A DNA stretch of 64,000 nt from Pseudomonas lurida (GTDB taxonomy: Bacteria; Pseudomonadota; Gammaproteobacteria; Pseudomonadales; Pseudomonadaceae), in assembly GCF_013522705.1 (NCBI RefSeq), contig NZ_JAAMRE010000016.1, positions 1-64,000 of the forward strand, read 5' to 3'. The translations under genes and the position numbers were made by a program. Each line of letters starts with the position of its first letter. The stretch's first letter is position 1. Below the pieces are notes generated by a model that was not told the DNA's origin, ran no database searches, and saw only the letters and a list, made by a program, of their open reading frames with translations. Shown piece by piece: positions 52,852 to 62,328 of the stretch.

Positions 52852-53772
52852 CAGGGTCGGCTCCTTGGCCATGCACGCCACCAGATAATCAATAAATACC
52901 CGCAGTTTGGGTGGCAAATAGCGCGTCGGCGAATGCAGCAGCCACGCCTCGCCGTGGTACGACGCAATAAAATCCCACCCCGGCAACACCTGCACCAGAT
53001 GCCCCTCCTCCAAGGCATGGCGCGCCGTGAAATACGGCAGACTGCCAATACCCACATGCTGCAACACCGCATCCAGACGCACGCCGGTGTGGTTCGCCGC
53101 ATAGCGCCCGCGCACCGCAACGGTCACGGCCTTGGTGCCCCGGCGAAATTTCCAGCGTGAGTCAGCAGGGGTTTCCCCCAGATAAATGCAGCTATGCGCC
53201 GCCAGATCATGGGGGTGGCCCGGCGTACCGTGCTCGGCCAGATACTGCGGTGTCGCACAGAGCAAATGTTCTATCGGCAACAACTGCCGGCCCACCAGCC
53301 CCGGCGGCGGGCTGTCGGTAATGCGGATACTCAGGTCGACGTTGTCATCGATCAGGTCCACATGCCGATCCTCAAGGATCAGTTGCACATCTACCTGGGG
53401 ATAGCGTCGCAAAAATTCCGGCATGTGCGGATGCACGACAAACCGACCCACCGCCTTGGGTACGCTGACCCGCACCAGCCCTTCGGCCTCATGGGTGAAC
53501 TGGCCACTGATCTCCATCACCGAGCGCGCCGCGTTGACCATCTCCTGGCAGCGCTTGAATACTTCTTCACCGCCTTCGCTCAGGCGCAGCTTGCGCGTAG
53601 TGCGTTGCAGCAGGCGGGTCGCCAGTGCCTGTTCAAGGCGCGAAATACTTCGGCTCACCGCCGAGGGCGAAACGCTCAGTTGGCGTGCCGCTTCGGAAAA
53701 GCTGCCGGCCTCTACCACTTTGACGAACATCGCCATTTCACCCAACAGGGGCAACGGAAGATTAATGCTCAT
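52840..53772 (-). CDS. LysR family transcriptional regulator
   Basis: This 310-residue regulator has an N-terminal HTH (MAMFVKVVEAGSFSEAARQLSVSPSAVSRSISRLEQALATRLLQRTTR) and a periplasmic-binding-like ligand domain of the CrgA/AphB subgroup. ATG 53772 fits. Its divergent neighbour is the AlaX-type gene, a possible target. Confidence 0.88.
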   Translation of the reverse strand: MSINLPLPLLGEMAMFVKVVEAGSFSEAARQLSVSPSAVSRSISRLEQALATRLLQRTTRKLRLSEGGEEVFKRCQEMVNAARSVMEISGQFTHEAEGLVRVSVPKAVGRFVVHPHMPEFLRRYPQVDVQLILEDRHVDLIDDNVDLSIRITDSPPPGLVGRQLLPIEHLLCATPQYLAEHGTPGHPHDLAAHSCIYLGETPADSRWKFRRGTKAVTVAVRGRYAANHTGVRLDAVLQHVGIGSLPYFTARHALEEGHLVQVLPGWDFIASYHGEAWLLHSPTRYLPPKLRVFIDYLVACMAKEPTLKKR

Positions 53773-53861
53773 GACGCACAGGTCCATTGATAATTGAACG
53801 GATTATCACCCATTCCTGCGGTATTTATACTGTCAGCAGAACCTTGATGCGGATGCAGATG

Positions 53862-54488
53862 ATGACCGAACGCCTGTTTTTTACCCACGACCACCTGAGC
53901 GCCGAGCTTGAAGTGTTGAGCTGCACGCCCCACGAAAATCACTTCGCGGTGATCCTGCAATCGACCCTCTTCCATCCCCAAGGCGGCGGACAGCCGTTCG
54001 ACACCGGCTGGCTCGGCGAAAGCCACGTGCTGCGTGTCACCCAGGAGGCCGGGCGCGTGGTGCATTATGTCGACCGCCCTGTGGAGACGGGTCCAATCAC
54101 CGCAAAGGTCGATGAACAGCTCCGCGCCCTGCACACGCGTCTGCATTCGGCCGGTCACCTGATCGGCAACGTCGGCGAAACCCTGGGTTGGATGCCGATC
54201 AAAGCCCACCACTGGCCGGGCGAAGGCAAAGTGACGTTTATCCGGGGCGAAGCGGCGCAAGCCATGCAGGCCGAAGCGATTCAACAGCAACTCAGCGAGT
54301 GGATCGCCGCCGACTATCCCCGTCATATGGTCGTGGACAACGGCACCCGCGAAGTCGGCTTCGGCGACCTGCCCGCCTACGCCTGCGGCGGCACGCATGT
54401 GCAGACATTGAGCGAATTGGGCCAAGTGAAGATCCTCGCCCTGTCCGAGAAAAAGGGCGCGCTGTCAGTACGTTACACCCTGGATTAA
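53862..54488 (+). CDS. Alanyl-tRNA editing protein (AlaX type)
   Basis: This 208-residue protein is a stand-alone version of the AlaRS/ThrRS editing domain. The zinc motif reads HSAGHLIGN (HxxxH) and CGGTHV (CxxxH), with the GGQPFDTGWL loop early in the chain. It removes serine or glycine wrongly attached to tRNA-Ala. The start is uncertain: four in-frame ATG codons occur at 53847-53862. Confidence 0.88.
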   Translation: MTERLFFTHDHLSAELEVLSCTPHENHFAVILQSTLFHPQGGGQPFDTGWLGESHVLRVTQEAGRVVHYVDRPVETGPITAKVDEQLRALHTRLHSAGHLIGNVGETLGWMPIKAHHWPGEGKVTFIRGEAAQAMQAEAIQQQLSEWIAADYPRHMVVDNGTREVGFGDLPAYACGGTHVQTLSELGQVKILALSEKKGALSVRYTLD

Positions 54489-54504
54489 CGCGCGTGCTGC
54501 ACAT

Positions 54505-54519
54505 GCCGCCTCAAGCGGC
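54505..54519. terminator. Small hairpin between convergent AlaX-type and phoD genes
   Basis: GCCGC-N5-GCGGC with no clear T tract. It may end either transcript weakly. Confidence 0.35.
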
Positions 54520-54537
54520 GCTCTTGCGTGACACCCT

Positions 54538-56112
54538 TCAAACCGCGATCGCCCCTGCCCGCCCCGGTTCCACCGCGAACGATTTGAGGTTCGACACCGT
54601 TGCCGCCGGATCGCGCGGGTCGCTGATCACGCGCAGGTGCGTGAGCATCTGCCGCTCCTGGACCTCCACCGAAACGTAGCCGCGCTGGCGACTGTCGAAA
54701 AATTTCACATGAGGGTTCATAGGCAGGATCTTGCTGAACGCCTCGTACGGCGGGCCATCGGACGTCACCGAGGTGCCGACGAATTCGGTGGCAACCACCG
54801 GCGAATCCGGGTCGTTGCCATCGACGTGCAGGTCGTTGGCCCAGAACGAATGGATATCACCGCCCCAAAACACCGGATTGTTCACGCGGTGGCGCTGGAT
54901 AGACGCCAGCATCCTTGAGCGGTTGGCCATGTAACCGTCCCAACCATCGGTCCAGCGCCCCGGCTTGTGGTTAGTCAGGTCGCGCTGGATCAAGGGGGCC
55001 ACCAGCAGATCCTGGGCAATCACGTTCCATTGCGCCCGGGATTGGGCAAAGCCCTGATCCAGCCACGCCTCTTGCTGCCAACCCAGCATTGTGCGACCGG
55101 GATCGCGCAAGTCGCTGCACGGATTGGTCACTACCCGGCCCCGATGACTGCCATTGGCCAGCACACAGGGCTGCTCGGAGCGGTATTGCCGGCCATCGAG
55201 CACATGGAAACGTGCCAGTCTCCCGTAGTCCAGGCGCCGGTAGATGCGCATGTCGGCGCCCCTGGGCAGGCTGCTGGTACGCAATGGCATATGTTCGTAA
55301 TACGCCTGGTAGGCCGCCGCCCGCTGCTGCAGAAATTGCTCCAGCGCAATCTTCGGGTCCTGGGACCAACGGTTGGCGTAGTCGTTCTGCACCTCGTGAT
55401 CGTCCCAGGTGGCGACGCTGGGCGCGGCGGCGTGCAAGGCCTGCAGGTCAGGGTCGGTTTTGTACAACGCGTAGCGGTTGCGATAATCACTGAGGCTTAC
55501 CGCATTACCGCTGCCATGGGCGCGAAACACCTTGCCAGAGTCCGGCGCGTAGGAACTGTCGTAGATATAGTCGCCCAGGAAAAACACCAGGTCCGGCTGC
55601 TCGGCGGCCAAGTGGCGATACGCACTGAAATAGCCACGCTCCCAATGGGAGCACGAGACAAATCCCACACGCGCCGACGTCATTGCCTGCACCGGCGGGG
55701 CGGTCCGCGCCTGCCCAACCGGGCTTTGCGCCCCCAGCCCTTCGAACTGATACCAGTACGGTCGCCCCGCCTGCAGCCCGGCGACCTCCACATGCACCGA
55801 ATGCGCAAACCGTTCGCTGGTCATGACCTCGCCTTGCCGCACAATGCGCGTCATCCCGACATCGCTGGCCACTCGCCAACGTACCGGTACCGCGCGGCTC
55901 AACCCTCCACGGCCGTCCACAGCATTGAACAACGGGGCCAGCCGCGTCCAGATCACAAAGCCATCCGGCAGCGGGTCACCCGAGGCCACCCCGAGGGTAA
56001 ACGGATAATCCACCCCGGCGCTTCGTGTATACGGGCTGAGGATCGAAAATGTAGTAGCAACCGCGAGCCCGGCCAGCACCCGACGTCGGCCGTGATCGAC
56101 CGAGCCACTCAT
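54538..56112 (-). CDS. phoD: Alkaline phosphatase/phosphodiesterase PhoD
   Basis: This 524-residue enzyme has a twin-arginine signal (HGRRRVLAGLAVATTFSIL) and the PhoD order: N-terminal Ig-like domain (FTLGVASGDPLPDGFVIWTRLAP) and metallophosphatase core with FVSCSHWERGYFSAYRHL, FLGDYIYDS, TWDDHEVQNDY and a late GGDIHSFWAND. PhoD uses calcium and ferric iron, is Tat-exported, and releases phosphate from mono- and diesters. It overlaps the acetyltransferase gene by ATGA. No clear Pho box was found. Confidence 0.92.
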   Translation of the reverse strand: MSGSVDHGRRRVLAGLAVATTFSILSPYTRSAGVDYPFTLGVASGDPLPDGFVIWTRLAPLFNAVDGRGGLSRAVPVRWRVASDVGMTRIVRQGEVMTSERFAHSVHVEVAGLQAGRPYWYQFEGLGAQSPVGQARTAPPVQAMTSARVGFVSCSHWERGYFSAYRHLAAEQPDLVFFLGDYIYDSSYAPDSGKVFRAHGSGNAVSLSDYRNRYALYKTDPDLQALHAAAPSVATWDDHEVQNDYANRWSQDPKIALEQFLQQRAAAYQAYYEHMPLRTSSLPRGADMRIYRRLDYGRLARFHVLDGRQYRSEQPCVLANGSHRGRVVTNPCSDLRDPGRTMLGWQQEAWLDQGFAQSRAQWNVIAQDLLVAPLIQRDLTNHKPGRWTDGWDGYMANRSRMLASIQRHRVNNPVFWGGDIHSFWANDLHVDGNDPDSPVVATEFVGTSVTSDGPPYEAFSKILPMNPHVKFFDSRQRGYVSVEVQERQMLTHLRVISDPRDPAATVSNLKSFAVEPGRAGAIAV

Positions 56113-56663
56113 ACCCTGGCCTCCCAGTCAGCGCGCAACGTGGCGAACACCAGCATGTCTTCATGCACACCGTTCTTGAGAAACGCGCCGCGCAGGCACC
56201 CCTCGTAGCACAGGCCGATGTTCTCCATGACCCGCGCCGATTCTTTATTACGGCTGAAGCACTGACTGCCCACGCGGTGCAGTCCCAATGCCTCGAAGCC
56301 ATACGCCATCAACGCGCTGGCAGCCTCAGCCGCAAACCCTTGGTTACGCTCAGACGCCGCTACCCAGCCGCCCAAGTGCCCATACCCGTGGGCCGTGTTG
56401 ATGCGCAGACTGACGACGCCGATCAACCCATCGTCGTCGCGCCGATGCATGCCCAGGCTCAGCAACCCCGTAACGCGAAATTTTTCCTGCATCCCCTCGA
56501 TAAATTCCTGCGCGGTTTGCAGCGTATAGGGCGACGGGATACTCGCCGTGTTCTCGGCGATGTTCGGCCCGTTGGCCAGCTCGCACAACCGCTCGGCCTG
56601 GTGCGGTTTCAGCACACGCAACAGTAAGCGCGGGGTCGACAGGTGTGGCAATTGGTTACTCAT
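56109..56663 (-). CDS. GNAT family N-acetyltransferase (RimJ/RimL-like)
   Basis: This 184-residue enzyme begins LPHLSTPRLLLRVLKPHQAERLCELAN, has an acetyl-CoA loop in VAASERNQGFAAEAASALMAYGFEALGLHRV, and ends with GCLRGAFLKNGVHEDMLVFATLRADW, all typical of RimJ/RimL-like acetyltransferases. It precedes phoD in one operon, divergent from the TonB operon. Substrate unknown. Confidence 0.87.
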   Translation of the reverse strand: MSNQLPHLSTPRLLLRVLKPHQAERLCELANGPNIAENTASIPSPYTLQTAQEFIEGMQEKFRVTGLLSLGMHRRDDDGLIGVVSLRINTAHGYGHLGGWVAASERNQGFAAEAASALMAYGFEALGLHRVGSQCFSRNKESARVMENIGLCYEGCLRGAFLKNGVHEDMLVFATLRADWEARV

Positions 56664-56730
56664 TCCCAGAGGCCCTCGATGTAAATTTTCTGAGCATGCG
56701 CAGCTTGTATTTCAATTCTGTGAAGCTCTG

Positions 56731-56810
56731 AAAATGACCGGTAAGTCTTCTGTAAGACGCGTCCTAGAGCCGTCAAAACGTCAATTAAAGTTAACCGTTC
56801 GGTCATTTTT
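56731..56810. promoter_or_regulatory. Inverted repeats in the exbD operon leader
   Basis: AAAATGACCG (56731-56740) and CGGTCATTTT (56800-56809) are exact complements 59 nt apart. A small GTCTT-CTGT-AAGAC hairpin (56745-56758) and ACCGttCGGT (56794-56803) lie within. The region could be an operator pair or an RNA fold. No clear Fur or Pho box is seen. Confidence 0.4.
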
Positions 56811-56853
56811 GCTTGTTAGCGTGTCGCCCCTAATTCAATAACGGGGTAAGGGA

Positions 56854-57261
56854 ATGAGAACCTGGGACGAACCGAAAAAACGCAAGGCGCACATCGAATT
56901 GATCCCGATGATCGACGTGATGATGTTCCTCCTGGTGTTTTTCGTACTCGTGAGTCTGAACGTGATTCCGGCCCTCGGTATGAAGACTCAACTCCCCAGC
57001 GCCAGTAGCTCGCAGCAGCTCAAGCCGCAGAATAAATTCATCCTGACCCTGGGCCTGGAAGGTCAGTTGCAACTCGACGGCAAGGCCATTGCGGTGGATG
57101 CCCTGGTGCCGGCGTTGAAAGCTGCGCAAAAGCCCGACGCGAAGTCGACCATCATCGTTAACAGTGACAAGGGCGTGGACGTCGCGCGCCTGGTGGAGGT
57201 GATGGACACCCTGCGCCTGGGTGGCTTCACCTCCGTGTCCATTGCCACGCGTAAGTCCTGA
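56854..57261 (+). CDS. ExbD-type biopolymer transport protein
   Basis: This 135-residue protein has one N-terminal helix carrying the proton-path aspartate (ELIPMIDVMMFLLVFFVLVSL, near D24) and a periplasmic domain ending LVEVMDTLRLGGFTSVSIATRKS, as in ExbD/TolR. It is first in a four-gene TonB operon and stands 2 bp before tonB. Its partner ExbB is encoded last, after the receptor. Confidence 0.88.
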   Translation: MRTWDEPKKRKAHIELIPMIDVMMFLLVFFVLVSLNVIPALGMKTQLPSASSSQQLKPQNKFILTLGLEGQLQLDGKAIAVDALVPALKAAQKPDAKSTIIVNSDKGVDVARLVEVMDTLRLGGFTSVSIATRKS

Positions 57262-57263
57262 CT

Positions 57264-57995
57264 ATGTACGTTCTGTTTCGTGCGCGCCAACTGCTGGGCA
57301 GTGTCCCGGCCGTGATCGCCCTGGTGCTGATTGCCCTGGGTATTCAGTCCCAGACCTTGAAGGTCGAGCCGGTGTATGACGAGTCGGCAGTCGAGCTGGC
57401 CCTGGTCGAACCCGAACCGGAGCCAGAGCCGCCAGTGATCCCGGAACCGGTGGCTGAGCCGCCACCGCCGGTGATCGAGGAAGCCGACGCCGAGCCGGCG
57501 CCCCCGCCTCCACCGCCTAAACCGTTGCCAAAACCCGAACCCAAGCCCAAGCCCAAACCGCTGCCCAAACCGGTAGTGGCGAAAGCCGCGCCTGCTCCGC
57601 CCCCGGTTGCCGCCGCCAAACCGGCGCCAGCGGTAACCGCCCCCGCGGCAGCTGCACCGGCACCACCCGCGCCGCCGAAAGTCGACGGCCAAGCCTTGGA
57701 GGGTGGCTATCTCAAGGGCCTGCGCAACGAGCTGGACACGTACAAGCAGTACCCCACCGGCCGCCAGGCATCTCTCGAACGCCCCAGCGGCGAGGTAGTG
57801 GTCTGGCTGCTGGTGGATCGCCAGGGCCGTGTTCTCGATTCCGGCCTGCAGACCCAGGCGTCGAGCATGTTGCTCAACCGGGCCGCCACCAACAGCTTGC
57901 GGCGTATCAAGCAAGTCAAGCCGTTCCCCGAGCAAGCCTTCGGGGGCCGCAATGAGCAGCGCTTCACCGCCACCTTCAACTACAGCGTGCAATAA
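57264..57995 (+). CDS. TonB energy transducer
   Basis: This 243-residue protein has one N-terminal helix (VPAVIALVLIALGIQS), a long periplasm-spanning Pro/Glu/Lys/Ala-rich region (about 40-140) and a C-terminal TonB domain (YLKGLRNELDTYKQYPTGRQASLERPSGEVVVWLLVDRQGRV in part). It couples the proton-motive force to outer-membrane receptors, here most likely the one encoded next. Confidence 0.88.
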   Translation: MYVLFRARQLLGSVPAVIALVLIALGIQSQTLKVEPVYDESAVELALVEPEPEPEPPVIPEPVAEPPPPVIEEADAEPAPPPPPPKPLPKPEPKPKPKPLPKPVVAKAAPAPPPVAAAKPAPAVTAPAAAAPAPPAPPKVDGQALEGGYLKGLRNELDTYKQYPTGRQASLERPSGEVVVWLLVDRQGRVLDSGLQTQASSMLLNRAATNSLRRIKQVKPFPEQAFGGRNEQRFTATFNYSVQ

Positions 57996-58019
57996 GCACC
58001 CGACACCAGGACGACACTG

Positions 58020-60299
58020 ATGAGGTTCACACGGATTCATCTGGCACTCGTTGCCGCAAGCATGGGACATGGCATGGTCATGGCCGACACCCGCGACAGC
58101 GACGTCGGTACCATCGGCGTGCAAGGCAAGGCCACGGCGGGCGGCGGCTATATGGTGCAGGAAGAAAGCATCAAGGGCCGCTCCACGGTAACCAAGGAAG
58201 CGCTGGATAAACAGACCGCCACCGGTAACGCCGTGGACAAGCTCAAATACACCCCGGGCCTGAACATCTCCAGCGAAGACGCCACCGGTCTGTCGGGCTT
58301 TCGCTTCACCATGCGCGGGCTCAACTCCGACCAGGTGGGCATGTCGGTGGACGGCATGCCGATCAACGACTCAGGCAACTACGCGCTGTATTCCAACCTG
58401 CTGGGCGATCCGGAAAACATCGAGCAGATCTTCGTCACCCAGGGATCGGCGGAAGCGGACGGTCCGCACATCGGTTCCAGCGGCGGTAATATCGGCATCG
58501 TGACCATTCGCCCAACCAAGGAAACCGGCGCGTTCGTCAAACAGATCATCGGCAGCAACGCCACCCGCAAGACTTTCGCGCGACTGAACACCGGCGAAGT
58601 CAACGGCCTGAGCAACTGGCTGTCGGCCTCGCATACCGAAGGCGACATGTGGCGTGGCTCCGGCGCCGTGCGCGCGGACAAGGTGGAGTGGAACAGCTTT
58701 TTCGACGCCGGCGAAGGCAACACCGCCAACCTGATCCTCAAGTACCACGAGCAGGACAACAACAGTTACAGCCAGTTGACCAAGAGCCAGTTCCAGCAGA
58801 ACGGTCGCAAGTTCGACCCCTACCCCGCCACGCCGGCCGTGGGCAGCAATGGCAAGGTCAACAGCTATTACGCGCTGGCGCAGAACCCATTCCAGACCTT
58901 TACCGGCGTGCTCAACACCCAATTCAAACTGGCCGACAACCTCGCCCTGTCGGTGATCCCGTACTACTACTGGGGCAACGGCAGCGGCGTCGGCTCATCC
59001 AGTTATGCACTCAACCGCGGCTCCAACGTGGGCGGTGTGTTCGACCTGAGCAACTTACCTACCGCCGCCCAGTACAACGCCGACGGTTCGTCCACCACCG
59101 GCGTCTACTACCGCCCTTCGCGTACGCAGACCTGGCGTCCGGGCATCACCACCAAACTGAACTGGGACCTGGAAGAACACAGCCTGCAATTCGGTTACTG
59201 GTACGAGCGCGCACGCCAGAGCCAGACCCAGCCGTTCATTGCCCTGAAAAACAGCGGCAAACCCAGCGACACCTGGCCGGACGGCGACGCGGTGGTGGAT
59301 GCCAACGGCAACACCGTGCAGGGTCGCGACCGATTCACCGTGACCCCGGCGCAGAAGGTCTGGGCCCAGGACACTTGGTACATCAACCCGGACTGGACCC
59401 TGGTGGCCGGCCTGGCCTACATGAACGTCAAGCGTGACGGCACCAACCACGGCAGCCTTACCGAGCAGGCGGAAAAACGCAGCCAGACGTATAACAAACT
59501 GCTGCCCAACGCCGGCCTCAAATACCAGTGGGATGAGCGTGACCAGCTGTTCTACAGCCTCTCGCGCAACATGCGCATTCCGCAGAACTACGTGCTGTAT
59601 GACAAAGGCGCCGGTTCGATCGACGCCAAGCCGGAAACCAGCTGGAACCACGAATTGGGCTGGCGCTACACCGATGAAGACATGACCGTGGCCGCCACGC
59701 TGTTTTATATGCAGTTCAAGGATCGCCAGGTCTCTTCCAAGGACATCAACGGCGATTTCGCCGACATCAACGCCGGCTCCGTCAACAACAGTGGCCTGGA
59801 ACTGGAATGGAGCGGCCTGCTGCCGAACCACTTCAACTACTACACCTCCTACACCTACACCAAGGCCGAGCAACAGGACGATCTCACCGTCTATAACGCC
59901 GGCACAGCCATCCTGCTGCCCACCAGCGGCAAGCAGTTCGCCAACGTGCCGAAGAACATGCTGGCGGCCAACATTGGTTATGACGATGGCCGCTACTACG
60001 GCACCTTCGGCGGCAAATACACCAGCAAGCTCTACGGCGACCTGACCAACGACGAAGCCATCTCCGGCCGTACCGTGTTCAACGCCGGTGCCGGCATCTA
60101 CCTGCCGGTGGACAAGAAAGTGGTGAAGGACGCAACCCTGCGCCTGAACGTCGACAACCTGTTCGACAAGAAGTACCTGGACGGCGTCTACACCACCAAG
60201 ACCAACGCCGCCAGCTACAGCGGTTTCCGTGACGGCGACCCGGCCTACATCGTGGGCCTGGAACGCACCGTGACGGTCTCCCTGGAAGCCAATTTCTAA
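58020..60299 (+). CDS. TonB-dependent outer-membrane receptor
   Basis: This 759-residue receptor has a signal peptide, a plug domain (VDKLKYTPGLNISSEDATGLSGFRFTMRGLNSDQVGMSVDG in part) and a beta-barrel ending in the C-terminal F (VTVSLEANF). It lacks the extra N-terminal signalling domain of FecA-type receptors. The substrate is not clear. The operon carries its own TonB, ExbD and ExbB, and a phospholipase-like gene follows. Confidence 0.9.
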   Translation: MRFTRIHLALVAASMGHGMVMADTRDSDVGTIGVQGKATAGGGYMVQEESIKGRSTVTKEALDKQTATGNAVDKLKYTPGLNISSEDATGLSGFRFTMRGLNSDQVGMSVDGMPINDSGNYALYSNLLGDPENIEQIFVTQGSAEADGPHIGSSGGNIGIVTIRPTKETGAFVKQIIGSNATRKTFARLNTGEVNGLSNWLSASHTEGDMWRGSGAVRADKVEWNSFFDAGEGNTANLILKYHEQDNNSYSQLTKSQFQQNGRKFDPYPATPAVGSNGKVNSYYALAQNPFQTFTGVLNTQFKLADNLALSVIPYYYWGNGSGVGSSSYALNRGSNVGGVFDLSNLPTAAQYNADGSSTTGVYYRPSRTQTWRPGITTKLNWDLEEHSLQFGYWYERARQSQTQPFIALKNSGKPSDTWPDGDAVVDANGNTVQGRDRFTVTPAQKVWAQDTWYINPDWTLVAGLAYMNVKRDGTNHGSLTEQAEKRSQTYNKLLPNAGLKYQWDERDQLFYSLSRNMRIPQNYVLYDKGAGSIDAKPETSWNHELGWRYTDEDMTVAATLFYMQFKDRQVSSKDINGDFADINAGSVNNSGLELEWSGLLPNHFNYYTSYTYTKAEQQDDLTVYNAGTAILLPTSGKQFANVPKNMLAANIGYDDGRYYGTFGGKYTSKLYGDLTNDEAISGRTVFNAGAGIYLPVDKKVVKDATLRLNVDNLFDKKYLDGVYTTKTNAASYSGFRDGDPAYIVGLERTVTVSLEANF

Positions 60300-60316
60300 T
60301 TGCGAGGTAAGCGAGC

Positions 60317-60964
60317 ATGGACATGAATCTGCTCCACGACATCACCTTCTATGTGATGTACGCCGCGATGGCGATAGCCATCTTCATCACCATCGAACGC
60401 GGCATCTACTTCGCCTATGTGCGGCGCCAGGCGCGCGCGTTGAACCAAGTGCTGGGCGCTCAAGTGCACAGCGAACGCGACCTGCCCCAGGCGTTGACCC
60501 GTCGCCCCAGCCTGCCCCTGAACATGGTGCTGCCGGTGCTGGCGCAAAAAGCCTCCCACGGCTCGCGCAAAGACCTGGACGATGTGATCGAAACCCAATA
60601 TTTAAGCACCCGCGCGCCCCTGGCCCGCAGCCTGTGGATTATCGAAACCATCACCACCGCCGCGCCGCTGCTGGGGTTGCTGGGTACCATCCTCGGTATC
60701 ATCGACACCTTCAAGGCGTTGGCCACGGCGGGTGTGTCGGACCCGGGGCAGATTTCCGGCGGCATCGGCACGGCCCTGTTCGCGACAGGTTTGGGGATCG
60801 CCATTGCGCTGTTCTGCGTGGTGTTCCACAACTTCTTCCAGGACAGCCTGGAACGCATCAACGACCAACTGAAAATCCTGTTGATCCGCGCCGCCACCGG
60901 CGCCCGCGTGCAGAACGAAGCACCGCACCTGGTAACGGCGCCGTTGCACACCCGCACGGCCTGA
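60317..60964 (+). CDS. ExbB-type MotA/TolQ/ExbB proton channel protein
   Basis: This 215-residue protein has three helices and the family core SLWIIETITTAAPLLGLLGTILGIIDTFKALATAG plus GGIGTALFATGLGIAIALFCVVFHNFF. It forms the proton channel with ExbD. It lies 17 bp after the receptor gene and is followed by a strong terminator. Confidence 0.9.
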   Translation: MDMNLLHDITFYVMYAAMAIAIFITIERGIYFAYVRRQARALNQVLGAQVHSERDLPQALTRRPSLPLNMVLPVLAQKASHGSRKDLDDVIETQYLSTRAPLARSLWIIETITTAAPLLGLLGTILGIIDTFKALATAGVSDPGQISGGIGTALFATGLGIAIALFCVVFHNFFQDSLERINDQLKILLIRAATGARVQNEAPHLVTAPLHTRTA

Positions 60965-60971
60965 GGTTCCC

Positions 60972-61000
60972 GGCGGGCGCTTGATGCGCCCGCCGTTCTT
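60972..61000 (+). terminator. Intrinsic terminator of the TonB operon
   Basis: GGCGGGCGC-TTGAT-GCGCCCGCC followed by GTTCTTTT. It ends the exbD-tonB-receptor-exbB unit, 19 bp before the next gene. Confidence 0.9.
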
Positions 61001-61018
61001 TTGCCACAGAGGTCCTGA

Positions 61019-62233
61019 ATGTCTGTTTTCTTGAAATTGCGCATCATGGGCCTGGCCGGCGTACTGATCAGTCCGCTGGCCCAGGCGGACTTTTCGATTC
61101 CGGGCTTCGAACTGGTGCACACCGTGCCGGTGGACACCACCCTGGGTACCGATCTGCGCGAGCCCGGGCCGGTGTGGATCGAACTGTTCGACGGTGCCAG
61201 GAGCCGCATCGATATCGGCCAGTTCTATGCCGCCGATCATCCGGGCTCCGTGATGGATCGCGTGATCGAACGCCTGGAAGCAGCCGGCAAACGCGGTGTG
61301 AAAATACGTTTTCTGCTGGAAGAAAAGGGTCTGCGTTTGTCGGACGCCGCCACACTGCAGCGCTTGCGCGCCATCCCCAACCTGACGTTCCGCGTACTGC
61401 CTTACGCGCAAGTGAGTGGCGGCATCATCCACGCCAAGTACATGATCGTGGACGGTCAACAAGCGTTTGTCGGCAGCCAGAATTTCGACTGGCGCTCCCT
61501 GGAACATATCCATGAAACGGGCTTGCGCATCAGCGATGCCACGGTGGTGGGCCAGGTACAGGCGATTTTCGATCAGGATTGGCAAGCCCAGCAGGCACTG
61601 GCCGAACACCGGACGGTGCCACTGCCGGCGACCGGCCAGCTGCCGGCGCGTACGGGTAACTACCTGGTTGCCAGCCCGCAACGTTACAACCCGCCCGGAG
61701 TGGGTGACTCCCAACTGGAACTGCCGCGTCTGCTGGCGGAGGCGAAAAAAGAGATACGCGTGCAATTGCTCGACTACGCACCGCTGTCCTACGGGCCGGA
61801 CAACATGCGCCCCTATTACGCAGTCATCGACAACGCCCTGCGCGCCGCCGCAGCGCGTGGCGTGGCGATCAAGCTGATGGTGTCCGACTGGAACACCGAC
61901 GCGCTGGAACTGCCCTATCTGAAAAGCCTGGCAGTGCTGCCCAATGTGCAGGTCAAAATCGTCACACTGCCCCAGGCCAAAGAAGGATTTATCCCCTATG
62001 CACGGGTGATCCACAGCAAGACCCTGGAGATCGATGGGCAGGTCGCGTGGGTGGGCACCAGCAATTGGCTGGGCGGCTATCTGGATAATTCGCGCAACCT
62101 GGAGGTGGTGATGCGCAACGAAGCGATGGCCAGCCGCGTAGGGGATTTGCACCGGCAATTGTGGGACGGACCCTATGCCAGAGCCCTCAACGCTACCGAT
62201 GAATACCCCGAGCCGCATCCTGGCCAGCATTGA
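61019..62233 (+). CDS. Secreted phospholipase D-like phosphodiesterase
   Basis: This 404-residue protein has a signal peptide (MGLAGVLISPLAQADF) and two HKD motifs, H138-K140-D145 (HAKYMIVD) and H332-K334-D339 (HSKTLEID), the catalytic pair of the phospholipase D superfamily. It is probably periplasmic and cleaves phosphodiesters such as phospholipid heads or nucleic acids; the sequence does not say which. GAGG precedes the ATG 8 nt upstream. It follows the TonB operon closely. Confidence 0.85.
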   Translation: MSVFLKLRIMGLAGVLISPLAQADFSIPGFELVHTVPVDTTLGTDLREPGPVWIELFDGARSRIDIGQFYAADHPGSVMDRVIERLEAAGKRGVKIRFLLEEKGLRLSDAATLQRLRAIPNLTFRVLPYAQVSGGIIHAKYMIVDGQQAFVGSQNFDWRSLEHIHETGLRISDATVVGQVQAIFDQDWQAQQALAEHRTVPLPATGQLPARTGNYLVASPQRYNPPGVGDSQLELPRLLAEAKKEIRVQLLDYAPLSYGPDNMRPYYAVIDNALRAAAARGVAIKLMVSDWNTDALELPYLKSLAVLPNVQVKIVTLPQAKEGFIPYARVIHSKTLEIDGQVAWVGTSNWLGGYLDNSRNLEVVMRNEAMASRVGDLHRQLWDGPYARALNATDEYPEPHPGQH

Positions 62234-62268
62234 CCGGCAGCACCTGAGTGGTGGTAGTGTGTGGAAAT

Positions 62269-62292
62269 GTTTCTGACACATTGATCAGAAAC
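62269..62292. promoter_or_regulatory. 8-bp inverted repeat before the M20 peptidase gene
   Basis: GTTTCTGA (62269-62276) and TCAGAAAC (62285-62292) are exact complements around an 8-nt loop. It may be an operator or a weak hairpin between the two genes. Confidence 0.35.
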
Positions 62293-62328
62293 TTCCTACT
62301 CACTACCTGCAAAGGAATGCGACTTTCC

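Noticed and set aside
56664..56853. Pho box upstream of the TonB operon
   Set aside because: CTGTGAA and CGTCAA repeats occur but not with the 11-nt period of a Pho box.
60602..62281. A 559-codon open frame antisense to the phospholipase-like gene and exbB
   Set aside because: It spans two real genes and a terminator and has no recognisable domain.
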